49,992 nucleotides of DNA from Syntrophomonadaceae bacterium (GCA_003550645.1 PUKV01000252.1:1-49992); one strand, 5' to 3'; positions 9,250 to 19,366 are shown, counted from the stretch's first letter. Notes: generated from the sequence alone by a model not told the origin. Made by a program: numbers and translations.

Positions 9250-10703
9250 ATTAAATCCTCCTCGTTGATGACTTCAAGTTTATCTGCTTTTAAGATGATT
9301 TCTTCGCCATTGATTTTAACCACCCAGACCGGTGTCCCCCTGGGAGATGCCTTCGACCCGGTAACAGCATAACTTAAATGCATGTCCTCCAGCCGCATCC
9401 TGGTAAGAAACCCTTCTGAGCGCTCCTTTAATTCTTCCACAGCCTTCGATAAGGCCTCGGACCAGTCAGCAACAATAATTTTCTCCTTATCAGCCCCTAG
9501 AATAAGCTCATCGGCTGCTGCTTCAGCTGCCCCTGCCGGCTTGAAAAGGAACCGGGTAAAATGAAACAGCCCCAGATCATTAAACATAATCCTGGTTGGC
9601 TGCCCGCTAATAAGGGGGTAACCATTAAGATAAATTTTCCACTCAGCTTCGTAAAAGAATTTACCCCCCCGGCTTTCCAGGCCAACACTCTCCAGGCGCA
9701 GGTTATCAGGCCAACCGCCGTGATAGCTGATCAAACTGCTGCTGCTGCGCAGCGCTTCACTATACGATACTGCTGTTTGTCCTTCCTCCAGCCGGGGATA
9801 AGAATATTCAAAACCGAGATCACTCAGGCGAAGTCCCTTTTCACCATCGGTATAAAGCCGACCACCATCCCTTTCTTCAATGACACGGGCCAGGTTATAA
9901 TCTACAAAAAAGGTCTTCAACAATAACTCTTGATCGAGGTTTTCTGCCTCCAGGCTTACTCTTTTCATCACCCTCTCATCGCGGGGCACATAAATTGGAT
10001 TTACAATATCTAGATCCAATTCCAGTTCATCCAAAACAGACCCTGGATCAAAATAACCGGGATCGCGATCATTGTCTTCAGTTGCTTCCTCCTCTGCTTC
10101 CTCTTCCTTTTCTTGCAAAACAGATTCCGGACCAAGATAACCGTAAGCAGGCTCACTACCTGCAGTTAATTCTTCCATAACACCTGTTAACTTACCCACT
10201 CTTTCTTCTCCAACAGGTAAATATTTTTTACCCTCGTCAACCGGGCTTACAACCAACCAGTATGAATCTTCCAGGCAGTATAAGTCCAATCCTTCAATGC
10301 CGCTACCTGAAAGCCCTGATAACCAGGGCATTTCAATACCGGTAGGAAGGGGGGGGTCAAAATTTGCGCTCATGCACATAATCGCTTCCTCGGGCGGCGC
10401 ATTTTGAGAGTCGGTAGAAAAATTATTATCTATATTTTGCAGCAGGGCGGATAACTTATCCCAAATCTTCTCATAACCAGGAGCACCTTTTCTATATAAA
10501 TGAGCACCCTCTTCACAAGAGATTACAATGCGCCCGGGAACAATGACATCTTCAAGCGGCCTGGGTGCTTCCACTTCTACCTGTTCATAAACATCATCAG
10601 CAACCAGTTCGGCCGGCTTTTGTCCGTACCATAGCTGATAAGTCAAAAACAGGCTCAACCCGATCAAGACAAGCAGCAGAAGAGTTTTAAACTGCTCAAC
10701 CAT
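9246..10703 (-). CDS. yycH: YycH-family regulatory protein of the WalRK system
   Basis: N-terminal TM (FKTLLLLVLIGLSLFLTYQLWYGQKP) typical of YycH; lies between walK and yycI. Confidence 0.78.
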   Translation of the reverse strand: MVEQFKTLLLLVLIGLSLFLTYQLWYGQKPAELVADDVYEQVEVEAPRPLEDVIVPGRIVISCEEGAHLYRKGAPGYEKIWDKLSALLQNIDNNFSTDSQNAPPEEAIMCMSANFDPPLPTGIEMPWLSGLSGSGIEGLDLYCLEDSYWLVVSPVDEGKKYLPVGEERVGKLTGVMEELTAGSEPAYGYLGPESVLQEKEEEAEEEATEDNDRDPGYFDPGSVLDELELDLDIVNPIYVPRDERVMKRVSLEAENLDQELLLKTFFVDYNLARVIEERDGGRLYTDGEKGLRLSDLGFEYSYPRLEEGQTAVSYSEALRSSSSLISYHGGWPDNLRLESVGLESRGGKFFYEAEWKIYLNGYPLISGQPTRIMFNDLGLFHFTRFLFKPAGAAEAAADELILGADKEKIIVADWSEALSKAVEELKERSEGFLTRMRLEDMHLSYAVTGSKASPRGTPVWVVKINGEEIILKADKLEVINEEDLI

Positions 10704-12494
10704 CTAATTTCCCTCCTCCAAAGCTGCAGCAGGCAGGGTAAAAGATACCGTGGTTCCTTCACCGGCTGAGCTTTCAATCCATATTTTCCCTTCATGGGCT
10801 TCAATTATTTTACGGGCTATGGACAAACCCAGGCCGGTTCCACCGTAATCACGGCTGCGGGTTTTTTCAACCCGGTAAAACCTTTCAAAAATCCGGGGCA
10901 GCTCTTCTTCACTAATCCCGCTGCCGGTATCCTCTATGACCACTTTGACCTGGTGATCCTCTTTTTCGGCTTTAACAAGGACTTCCCCATCAGGCGGGGT
11001 ATATTTAAGAGCATTATTCAAAAGGTTGGCCAGAACCCGCATTACTTTATCCCTATCAGCTAAAGCCCTGGGAAAATCGGGTTCAATCAGTACATATACC
11101 GGGGGCAGTTCTTCTTTCAGCTTTTGCCTGGCCTGCCCGATCGCTTCTAGTGCCATGTTCCTTAAATCAACCTCGGTTTTTTTCCAGTCCACCCGGTTGG
11201 AATCCATCTGGGATAAAACCAGCAGGTCTTTCACCATGCTGACCATTCTTTCTGTTTCCCTGGCCAGAACATTCAAAAAGCGGGTGCGCGCTTCCGGTTC
11301 TTCTGCCGCTCCATCAAGCAAGGTTTCTACATAACTTTTTACTGTGGCCAGGGGCGTCCTCAATTCGTGGGACACATCGGCAACAAATTCCTCCTGGCGG
11401 CGGGTCAGTTCTCTTTCCCTGGTGATATCATGCAGAACAATCAAAGTTCCGTCAAGCTTACCCTTGTCCACCTTAAACGGCGCGATTTTTACCAGCATTG
11501 TACAATCCGGATCCTGGCTGGAGATTTCCGCGGTTAAAGGTTCCTGCTTGCGGACAAAACGACGGGTAGCTTCCGAGCCAATCAGGCTCCTCAACAGCCC
11601 AAAACCGGAACGGTTATATGCCGGAACTTTCAAGGTTAGGTTTTTAAGCAGGCGGCGGGCGGAGGGATTGATCTGGATTAAGTGACCCTTCCCGTTAAGT
11701 GCGGCCACACCGTCGCTCATATTGTTGATTATGGCTTCAACCTTGTTTTTTTCTGTAGACATTTCATTAATGGTATGGCTAAGGCGTTCTGCAAGGTAGT
11801 TAAATGTTTCTCCCAGCCGACCAATTTCATCGGAAGCCTGGACTTCTATTTTGCGGGAGAAATCACCTCCGGCCATCTCGTGGGCCTGGCCGGTAACTTC
11901 CTTGATCGGCAGTGTAATGGTCCTGGTTAAAACAATCCCCAGCAAAAAACTGACTGCCAGGGCCAAACCTACCCCGCTGAGCAGGAGAGTCTTCACCTCA
12001 CCAAGGGTATCGTCTACTGATTTTAATGATCCGCTTAAATAAATCACCCCGATTATCCTCTGGTTATTTTCAATCGGGTAGGCCATATAGTAACGGCGCT
12101 CTTCATTGACCGGGTCATAGCGCATGTTGTCGCTGAGATTTCCGGCCAGGGCCCTGGTGATCTCATCGCGAATCAGGCGATGCCCCACATTGGCCTGGCT
12201 GCCTGAAGTCCCCACGATCTGGGCATAGTTATCCAGGACAATTATTTCCATTTCATGCAGGTCCCTGAACTCTCTTGCCAGCCGGACAGTATCTTCAGCC
12301 CACTCTTCCCCTTCGCCAAAGCCCGGCTTAATAAAAGCTGAAAGCAACCGGGCCTGGTTTTCAAGATTTTCCTTGTAATTGCTGAGATAATACTGCTCCA
12401 AAGACTGGACCAGGTAAACACTGATCAGTTGTAAGGAGAACAGGATCAGCATCAGGTAGATAAAAATAATTTTCCACTGGAGGCTGTTAAAAAT
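10704..12494 (-). CDS. walK: WalK/YycG-like sensor histidine kinase (TM-HAMP-PAS-HisKA-HATPase)
   Basis: HAMP and PAS regions, FVADVSHELRTPLATVKSYVETLLDGA, and an HATPase with GTGLGLSIARKIIEAHEGKIWIES. The first ATG (12452) falls inside the first TM; conserved N-terminal residues FNSLQWKIIFIYL are encoded upstream, so a probable ATT start at 12494 is used. Confidence 0.9.
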   Translation of the reverse strand: MFNSLQWKIIFIYLMLILFSLQLISVYLVQSLEQYYLSNYKENLENQARLLSAFIKPGFGEGEEWAEDTVRLAREFRDLHEMEIIVLDNYAQIVGTSGSQANVGHRLIRDEITRALAGNLSDNMRYDPVNEERRYYMAYPIENNQRIIGVIYLSGSLKSVDDTLGEVKTLLLSGVGLALAVSFLLGIVLTRTITLPIKEVTGQAHEMAGGDFSRKIEVQASDEIGRLGETFNYLAERLSHTINEMSTEKNKVEAIINNMSDGVAALNGKGHLIQINPSARRLLKNLTLKVPAYNRSGFGLLRSLIGSEATRRFVRKQEPLTAEISSQDPDCTMLVKIAPFKVDKGKLDGTLIVLHDITRERELTRRQEEFVADVSHELRTPLATVKSYVETLLDGAAEEPEARTRFLNVLARETERMVSMVKDLLVLSQMDSNRVDWKKTEVDLRNMALEAIGQARQKLKEELPPVYVLIEPDFPRALADRDKVMRVLANLLNNALKYTPPDGEVLVKAEKEDHQVKVVIEDTGSGISEEELPRIFERFYRVEKTRSRDYGGTGLGLSIARKIIEAHEGKIWIESSAGEGTTVSFTLPAAALEEGN

Positions 12495-12495
12495 A

Positions 12496-13200
12496 TTAAA
12501 GCGACCTAAAATAGTAACCGACGCCCCTTTTTGTTTTTATATACTCAGGTTGGGCGGGATCTTGCTCCAGTTTTTCGCGAAGCCTCCTGATGGTTACATC
12601 AACGGTCCGATCATCTCCAATGTAATCGTAACCCCAGACCTGGTCTAAAAGCTGTTCCCGGCTGAAAACAAATCCAGGCTTCGTGATCATGTAAACTAAA
12701 AGGGTGTACTCGCGCAGGGTTAAATCAATCGCTTTCCCTAGATTATAAACCTGCATTTCGTTTTGATCTACAGTAATGGTGCCAACCATGATCTCATTTT
12801 TGGTGCCATCAGGTTGAAGTTGTTCTGATGTACTGCGCCTTAGAAGCGCTTTGACCCGGGCAGACACTTCACGAGCGCTAAAGGGTTTTGTAACGTAATC
12901 GTCCGCACCCAGTTCCAATCCCAGGACTTTGTCCATTTCCATCTCCTTTGCTGTTAACATAATTATGGGAATATCCGATTGGGAACGAATTTCACGGCAC
13001 ACAGTAAACCCGTCCTTCTGGGGGAGCATTATATCTAAAACTATTAAGCTGGGCTGTTCGGTATTGACAATTTTAAGGGCTTCTTCGCCATCAAAAGCAG
13101 TTATGACATTATAACCTTCCTTTTCAAGATTATATTGCAGTATTTCCACTATTGGCCTTTCATCATCCACTACCAGGATCGTTGCAGGCATATTGACCAC
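12496..13200 (-). CDS. walR: WalR/YycF-like response regulator (OmpR family)
   Basis: ILVVDDERPIVEILQYNLEKEGYNVITAFDGEEAL...LIVLDIMLPQKDGFTVCREIR...DYVTKPFSAREVSARVKALLRR plus a winged helix ending YIKTKRGVGYYFRSL. Confidence 0.95.
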   Translation of the reverse strand: MVNMPATILVVDDERPIVEILQYNLEKEGYNVITAFDGEEALKIVNTEQPSLIVLDIMLPQKDGFTVCREIRSQSDIPIIMLTAKEMEMDKVLGLELGADDYVTKPFSAREVSARVKALLRRSTSEQLQPDGTKNEIMVGTITVDQNEMQVYNLGKAIDLTLREYTLLVYMITKPGFVFSREQLLDQVWGYDYIGDDRTVDVTIRRLREKLEQDPAQPEYIKTKRGVGYYFRSL

Positions 13201-13324
13201 CCCATCTTTTTAGTAAACATAAAACTTCGCTTTTTAGCAAATAAATCCTTCATAAGATCGCCTAAAAAAAGCCGGACCTTAGAATAATCGTCATATTATT
13301 GAACATTTAAGGAAGAAAAACTAA

Positions 13325-14803
13325 TCAAGGTCTAAAAAAGCGCAGGGGATCTACCGGTTTATGTTGATAGTAGGCTCGCCATTCTCCGCTTCCATCATCA
13401 CGCCTGACTTCAAAATGCAGGTGCGGTCCGGTTGAACGACCCGTGGAGCCAACCCTGGCAATGACATCACCCTGCTTAACTGTTGCTCCTTTTTTAACCA
13501 GATTAACCTGGTTATGTAAGTAAAGGGTCCAGTAATTGCCATGGTAGACAATAATATAATTACCCTGCGAACCGCCAAAACCGGAATACCAGACAACTCC
13601 GCTATCGGCAGCAAGGATGTTGGTGCCGGGCTTGGCGTCGATATCAATCCCGGTATGCCATGAACTGAATCCCCTGCCTGGAGTTACCTCACCACCGCCC
13701 TCAACCGGCCAAATAAACTGTCCGGTGCCCCTGGAAGGCACCTGTGCCGTCCCCTGGATTTCTAACTGGGTAACAGGCTCCCTGATCATCCTTTCGCTTA
13801 CTGCGACCCTGTCTACCTCATTACCATTTATCCGGGTCAAATGATATACTGTTTCTTTCCTGCCATCCTGGCCGGGAGTGGCAACCCTGGTTTGAACTAC
13901 CCACATCTCCTCGTCATATTCAATTTCTAGATCATGATGAACTATTTCTGTAACGACAAGCTCTTCAACAGTCTTTACATTAACACCGGCACTGATTAAT
14001 TCATAGTCGAGACCATAGCCCTGGCTGCCGCCAGGGAAGTTTGGTATATTTGAACCGGGAGTGACGTAAACGGATGGCTGATGGTGGCCGGCAAAACTAA
14101 ACGTATTAGCCTGGGACCAGATGTCAGTGGCAATATTTCGATCGGTCTCATTATTGACGAGCAGAGCAATGACCTCTTCACTGCCAAACAAATCCCTGGG
14201 AGCTGCCTCACAGGTCCTGAGAGACAAATCTTCAACCACAGAAACATCGATAATCCTGTTCATCCTGCTTTCATTTAAGTAGGCATTCTCAAAATATTCA
14301 AGCACATCTTCCAACACTTTCTTGGACGCAACCGGAACCAGGGGCTTATCGTCGATCATGAGCAGGTATGCGTCGGTTAAAAAAGTGATCTCCTGCCTGA
14401 TTGTTTCCTCGACGGAGCGGGGATCTGGAATTGTTTCAGGCCGGTAATCTTTCACCAGCCTAATTCTATTCTCGGGCGCCACTACCATACCATAATAATC
14501 ATAAAACCGCCCGGTTAATTCATCAATCAGGTTTTCTACCTGTTTAACATCCCTGACAGCCCCGATTTCCCTTCCATCAAATATAACTATATATACATAA
14601 TTGCTGAAATAACCATGCAAGACCAGGGCCGCAATCAGGATAAAAGATGAGGCAGCAATGAAAGATGAAGCTCTAATCCCCTTTTTTTTAATCAAGGAAA
14701 TAATGTTCTTGATATTACAGATTACTAATTGAAGAAAACCTTTCTGGTTTTTCAGTTTCGGCTTTTTGCCTGCAGGGACAGTTGGGACTGACCAGGATTT
14801 CAT
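13325..14803 (-). CDS. G5-domain and M23 (LytM) family metallopeptidase
   Basis: G5-type region (VEELVVTEIVHHDLEIEYDEEMWVVQTRVATPGQDGRKETVYHLTRINGNEVDRVAVSERMIREPVTQLEIQGT) followed by M23 motifs (HTGIDIDAKPGTNILAADSGVVWYSG...STGRSTGPHLHFEVR). Confidence 0.9.
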   Translation of the reverse strand: MKSWSVPTVPAGKKPKLKNQKGFLQLVICNIKNIISLIKKKGIRASSFIAASSFILIAALVLHGYFSNYVYIVIFDGREIGAVRDVKQVENLIDELTGRFYDYYGMVVAPENRIRLVKDYRPETIPDPRSVEETIRQEITFLTDAYLLMIDDKPLVPVASKKVLEDVLEYFENAYLNESRMNRIIDVSVVEDLSLRTCEAAPRDLFGSEEVIALLVNNETDRNIATDIWSQANTFSFAGHHQPSVYVTPGSNIPNFPGGSQGYGLDYELISAGVNVKTVEELVVTEIVHHDLEIEYDEEMWVVQTRVATPGQDGRKETVYHLTRINGNEVDRVAVSERMIREPVTQLEIQGTAQVPSRGTGQFIWPVEGGGEVTPGRGFSSWHTGIDIDAKPGTNILAADSGVVWYSGFGGSQGNYIIVYHGNYWTLYLHNQVNLVKKGATVKQGDVIARVGSTGRSTGPHLHFEVRRDDGSGEWRAYYQHKPVDPLRFFRP

Positions 14804-14865
14804 TTGATTGTTCCTCTCTGCAATGCCGACGCTATGATGCCCAGGCCTGTTAATAACTACCTACA

Positions 14866-14986
14866 TGTAACTACTAAAGTCTAGCCCGCTGGTTAACAGA
14901 AGGCGTTTCCTCACGAACCGATCCCACAGCGCCGCTTATCATTAAATAACAAGGGCAAAACAGGGGCAACAGGCTGAGTAGTTACA
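14866..14986. repeat. MITE-like intergenic element, copy A (about 121 bp, 10-bp terminal inverted repeats)
   Basis: Ends TGTAACTACT...AGTAGTTACA; the interior GCGCCGCTTATCATTAAATAACAAGG...AAAACAGG...CAGGCTGAGTAGTT resembles 40993-41135. Confidence 0.55.
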
Positions 14987-15085
14987 CATACGTTAACATT
15001 TGAACACACCACATAAAAGCAACAACCGGGTAAATAATTCGCCATTTATTTCAATTCTCCTGCTCCCTGTACTTACAAGCTCCGG

Positions 15086-16483
15086 TCATTGCCCGGCGTT
15101 CAACCGGCTAACTATTTCCTTTGCTGCCAGCATACCTGTTGCAGAAGATTGAATCAGACCCCTGGTGATACCGGCTCCGTCTCCAACGGCGAAAAGATTA
15201 TCAATACCGGTTTCAAGAACGCTGCTCAAGCACAGTCTGAATGAATAGAACTTAACCTCCACTCCATACAAAAGGGTGTGCCTGGAGTTTACACCGGGGG
15301 CCACTTTATCCAGGGCCTCCAGCATCTCAATTATTGCGAGGAGATAGCGGTAGGGAAGGACCAGACTCAAATCCCCGGGTGTGGCTTCTTTCAGGGTGGG
15401 CTGGACAAGGCCTCGCTTAATCCGCTCCGGGGTAGACCTCCGCCCCTTGAGCAAGTCACCGAGGCGCTGAATAATTACACCGTCTCCGAGCATGTTGGCC
15501 AGGCTGGCAATGTAGCGTCCATAACGAATCGGTTCGGAAAATGGCTCTGTGAAAGTCTTGCTGACCAGCAGCGCAAAGTTGGTATTTTCAGTTTTGCTTG
15601 TGGAAAAACTGTGCCCGTTCACCGTCAGCAAGCCATCATTATTTTCAGTAACCACCACCCCGTAGGGATTCATACAGAAAGTGCGGATCCGATCATCAAA
15701 CTGGCTGGTAAAATATACAAGCTTGGATTCATAGATTTTAGCGGTAACCTCCTCCATAATCACCGCCGGGATCTCAACCCGCACCCCGATATCAACAGGG
15801 TTGTTGAATCCCTTTAAGCCCAGTTTATTAGCCTGCCCGTAAATCCATTCGGCACCGACCCTCCCGGGTCCGCAAACTACATAATTTGCTTTAATATCTT
15901 CACCGGATGCAAGCCTAACCCCTACAATACGGCCATCCCGGTGTAGAAGCTCTTCAACAGTTGTGTTCATCATAATATCAACCCTGCTTTTAAGGGCTTC
16001 CTGCATCTTCTCAAGGATACCGTAACAATTTTCAGTTCCCAGGTGCCTGATTTTTGCCGGTATTAAACTGAGGCCGGCAGCTGCTGAAAGGCGCTCCATT
16101 TTCTTAATCGCTTCAGTGTCCGTTCCAAAAACTGCATCAGGAGCTCCAAAGGAAAGGTAGGTCCGGTCAACCTCATCAATCATTTCCTCAACCACGCTGC
16201 GCTCGACATATTCATCCAGCAAACCACCAAAAGCCGGGGTCAGGGTCAGTTTGCCATCGCTGAATGCACCGGCGCCACCCCAACCGCAGGTAATAGCGCA
16301 GGGATCGCAGCGCAGGCACCGGCCATATTCTTTCTGGGTTTTACAGTTGCGCTTTTCCAGGGGTGCGCCTTTATCGATCATCAATACCCGGACCCTGCTT
16401 TTAGCAGTTAATTCCATGGCCGCGAAGATGCCGGCCGGACCGGCTCCAACTATAATGACATCATAACTGCGGTTTGAATGCAT
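15086..16483 (-). CDS. NAD(P)/FAD-dependent dehydrogenase (COG2509-like)
   Basis: Rossmann motif YDVIIVGAGPAGIFAAMELTAKSRVRVLMIDKG, CNxTGGS-free COG2509-like architecture, C-terminal FAVGDGAGITRGLIQSSATGMLAAKEI. Start moved to MHSNRS (16483). Confidence 0.85.
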   Translation of the reverse strand: MHSNRSYDVIIVGAGPAGIFAAMELTAKSRVRVLMIDKGAPLEKRNCKTQKEYGRCLRCDPCAITCGWGGAGAFSDGKLTLTPAFGGLLDEYVERSVVEEMIDEVDRTYLSFGAPDAVFGTDTEAIKKMERLSAAAGLSLIPAKIRHLGTENCYGILEKMQEALKSRVDIMMNTTVEELLHRDGRIVGVRLASGEDIKANYVVCGPGRVGAEWIYGQANKLGLKGFNNPVDIGVRVEIPAVIMEEVTAKIYESKLVYFTSQFDDRIRTFCMNPYGVVVTENNDGLLTVNGHSFSTSKTENTNFALLVSKTFTEPFSEPIRYGRYIASLANMLGDGVIIQRLGDLLKGRRSTPERIKRGLVQPTLKEATPGDLSLVLPYRYLLAIIEMLEALDKVAPGVNSRHTLLYGVEVKFYSFRLCLSSVLETGIDNLFAVGDGAGITRGLIQSSATGMLAAKEIVSRLNAGQ

Positions 16484-16524
16484 TGTCTCACCCTTCATTA
16501 TCCGATGGCTCTGTTGCGATTGTC

Positions 16525-17871
16525 TCAACCTTCTTGACCGGATGGCTCTCTTGTGATGTTGGCAAACTTTGTATAGCGATCAAGAAAATATAGTTCAACC
16601 AGGCCTGTCGGCCCATTACGCTTCTTGGCAATACTGATTTCGGCAATGTTGCCCTTATCAGATTCTTTGTGATAGTACGCTTCCCGGTAGATAAACATAA
16701 CCACGTCTGCATTAGCCTCTATACCGCCCGATTCCATTAAGTCACTGAGGATAGGCCGCCGGTCGGGCCTTTTTTCTACGGCCCGGCTGAGCTGAGACAG
16801 GGCCAGGACCGGGACATTAAGTTCCTTGGCCAGAGCTTTCAGGGCCCGGGAGATCTCAGAAAGTTCCTGCTGGCGGCTTTCTGAACGGCTAAAACCGCGC
16901 ATTAGCTGCAGGTAGTCAACAAATATTGCACTGAGTCCTTTTTCCGCCTTCAGCCTTCTTGCCTTGGCCCTGACTTCCATTACGGAGAGGGAAGCGCTGT
17001 CATCAATAAAAAGCGGTGAATCACTAAGCGGTCCCACCGCCCTGGTCAATTTTTGCCATTCCGCCTGTGATAAAAAGCCGCGGCGCATATTCTGGGCATC
17101 TATCTGCGCTTCAGCACACAGCAGCCGCTGGGCTAACTGTTCCCTGGACATTTCCATGCTGAAAAAAGCAGTTGGCATTTTGTCATTAACCGCAACCTGC
17201 TGGGCAATGTTCAAGGCAAATGTGGTTTTCCCCATACTGGGGCGGGCGGCAACAATAATCAGGTCTGAGTTCTGGAGTCCGAAACACATCCGGTCAAGAT
17301 CAGCAAACCCGGTCGGGAGACCTGTCACACCTTTTTTCTCATCATATAGTTTTTCAATGCGGTCAAAAGTCTGAACCAGTACATCTTTTAAAGGGGCAAA
17401 GCTTTGATGCTTGCCCCGGGTCCCTATTTCAAAGATCAGCCTTTCCGCTTCATCTAAGAATTCATCTACATTGTGCGGGGCTTCAAAGCTGCGGGTAACA
17501 ATTTCTGTAGCAGCCTGGATCAAAGAGCGCAGGATAGATTTCTCCCTGACAATCTGTGAATGATACTGAACATTTGCCGCAGTAGGAACTGAATTGGCTA
17601 GAGTAACCAGATAAGAGCGTCCGCCAATATCTTCCAGGCACTGGTTGCGTTGCAGCTCTTCTGACAGGGTGACCAGGTCGACAGGCTCGCCCTTTTCACT
17701 CAATGAAAGAATGGCAGAAAAAATTTTTTGATGGGCAGTGCTATAAAAGTCCTGGTCTGACAGAACCTCTGCGGCTGAGAAAATCGCCTCCTTATCAAGC
17801 ATCATCGAGCCGAGTACAGATTGTTCGGCCTCTTTGCTTTGGGGCGGAACCCTATCGCTGATTACAGCCAA
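16525..17871 (-). CDS. dnaB: Replicative DNA helicase
   Basis: PPQSKEAEQSVLGSMMLDKEAI...LIIVAARPSMGKTTFALNIAQQVA...IFVDYLQLMRG...LSQLSRAVEKRPDRRPILSDLMESGGIEANADVVMFIYR. Confidence 0.97.
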   Translation of the reverse strand: MAVISDRVPPQSKEAEQSVLGSMMLDKEAIFSAAEVLSDQDFYSTAHQKIFSAILSLSEKGEPVDLVTLSEELQRNQCLEDIGGRSYLVTLANSVPTAANVQYHSQIVREKSILRSLIQAATEIVTRSFEAPHNVDEFLDEAERLIFEIGTRGKHQSFAPLKDVLVQTFDRIEKLYDEKKGVTGLPTGFADLDRMCFGLQNSDLIIVAARPSMGKTTFALNIAQQVAVNDKMPTAFFSMEMSREQLAQRLLCAEAQIDAQNMRRGFLSQAEWQKLTRAVGPLSDSPLFIDDSASLSVMEVRAKARRLKAEKGLSAIFVDYLQLMRGFSRSESRQQELSEISRALKALAKELNVPVLALSQLSRAVEKRPDRRPILSDLMESGGIEANADVVMFIYREAYYHKESDKGNIAEISIAKKRNGPTGLVELYFLDRYTKFANITREPSGQEG

Positions 17872-17898
17872 TTTAAACTGCCTCCTTTCAGTAGAAAA

Positions 17899-18345
17899 CT
17901 AGGCCTCCTGCTCAACACTGATGGAAACTTCGGCTTTAATACCGGGGTGCAGCTTAACGGATACGGTATGGCTGCCTAAACTTTTAATGGGTCCGTCAAT
18001 TTCGATATCCTTTTTATCAACTTGAAAACCTTTTTCAGATAACTTATCGGCTATATCGGCCGGAGTAACCGAACCAAATAACCGCCCGCCTTCACCGGCG
18101 GGCATGGCGATTACCAGTTCCACGGCCTTCAATTTTTCTGCCTGATCACGAGCTTGCTCTTCCAACTGTTTGTTAAGCATCTCCTCTTTTTCCTGCCGCT
18201 TTTTCCACTCGCGCAGTCTCTGCGGAGTTGCTTCTACAGCCATACCCTTGGGTATAAGGAGGTTCCGGGCATAACCCGGAGCTACATCCTTGAGTTCACC
18301 TTTTTTACCTAAATTTTCAACATCCTGCTGCAGAATGATCTGCAT
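17899..18345 (-). CDS. rplI: 50S ribosomal protein L9
   Basis: MQIILQQDVENLGKKGELKDVAPGYARNLLIPKGMAVEAT is the L9 signature. Confidence 0.97.
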   Translation of the reverse strand: MQIILQQDVENLGKKGELKDVAPGYARNLLIPKGMAVEATPQRLREWKKRQEKEEMLNKQLEEQARDQAEKLKAVELVIAMPAGEGGRLFGSVTPADIADKLSEKGFQVDKKDIEIDGPIKSLGSHTVSVKLHPGIKAEVSISVEQEA

Positions 18346-18656
18346 TGTCAGTCACTCCTTTCAACCACCACGATATAGTGTTTCTATACCTGCTTAACCT
18401 CACCTGCGTTTCCATGCCTGCATTTTATGCTCGCTTCTGTTTTCCTAAACCGGCCGGGCAGTAGCAGGCAAAGTAGACTAAAAAAATATATATTACAAAA
18501 ATGATTTGTCTAAAAATCAGCTGGTCCAGCCACCAGTTTCATGCCGGGGCGAAAATAACCCGCCTCGAACGCTGTCCTTTTATACGCATAATATTCATGA
18601 TAATTAATTCTCCTCTGACCCGGCTACTCCTGCATCATGATCCAGGAAATAAAAAT

Positions 18657-18688
18657 GACGGTGCCCGGGTAGATCTCCCGGCACCGTC
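18657..18688 (-). terminator. Rho-independent terminator downstream of rpsR
   Basis: Inverted repeat GACGGTGCC(C)GGG-TAGATCT-CCCGGCACCGTC; on the minus strand it is followed by ATTTTTATTT. Confidence 0.8.
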
Positions 18689-18709
18689 TTAAAAGCGGTT
18701 ATCAAAAAC

Positions 18710-18940
18710 CTATTCTGTAGTATAGGGGAGCAAGGCCATAATGCGAGCCCTTTTTATTGCCCGGGTCAACTGCCGCTGGTGCCTGGCACAGTTTCCAGAA
18801 ATTCGGCGCGGAAGCACTTTCCCTCGTTCGGTCAAGAACCGCTTTAATTTATCATACTGTTTGTAATCTATACTATCGATTTTATCTACACAAAAGCTGC
18901 AGATCTTTTTTTTCGGCTTTCTTCCTCGATCCCGCCTCAT
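18710..18940 (-). CDS. rpsR: 30S ribosomal protein S18
   Basis: [65 protein letters not shown]. Confidence 0.97.
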   Translation of the reverse strand: MRRDRGRKPKKKICSFCVDKIDSIDYKQYDKLKRFLTERGKVLPRRISGNCARHQRQLTRAIKRARIMALLPYTTE

Positions 18941-18958
18941 CTAATCACCCTCCTTCCG

Positions 18959-19366
18959 CTAAAAGGGAACATCGTCTCCACTAATATCAATATTATCAAC
19001 GTCTCCACCAGGAGCTTCATCCATGCCCGACTCATCAGAGCCGCGGGGACGGTCCAGGAATTGTACATCGCCGGCAACAACTTCAGCCACTTTCCGCCTT
19101 ACTCCCTGGCTGTCATCGAAAGAACGAATCTGCAAACGGCCACTGACTGCACATAGCCTGCCTTTCTTGAGGTAGTTGGCACAATTTTCAGCCTGCTTGC
19201 GCCAGGTTACTATTTTTATAAAATCTGCTTCCCGCTCCCCCTGCTGGTTGGTAAAAGGGCGGTCAACGGCAATCGAAAAAGTAGCAACCGGCACCCCGCT
19301 GCCGGCAGTATATCGCAATTCAGGATCATGGGTTAAGCGACCGATCAACACAACCTGGTTTAACAT
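18959..19366 (-). CDS. ssb: Single-stranded DNA-binding protein
   Basis: [69 protein letters not shown]; acidic tail ending DDVPF. Confidence 0.97.
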   Translation of the reverse strand: MLNQVVLIGRLTHDPELRYTAGSGVPVATFSIAVDRPFTNQQGEREADFIKIVTWRKQAENCANYLKKGRLCAVSGRLQIRSFDDSQGVRRKVAEVVAGDVQFLDRPRGSDESGMDEAPGGDVDNIDISGDDVPF

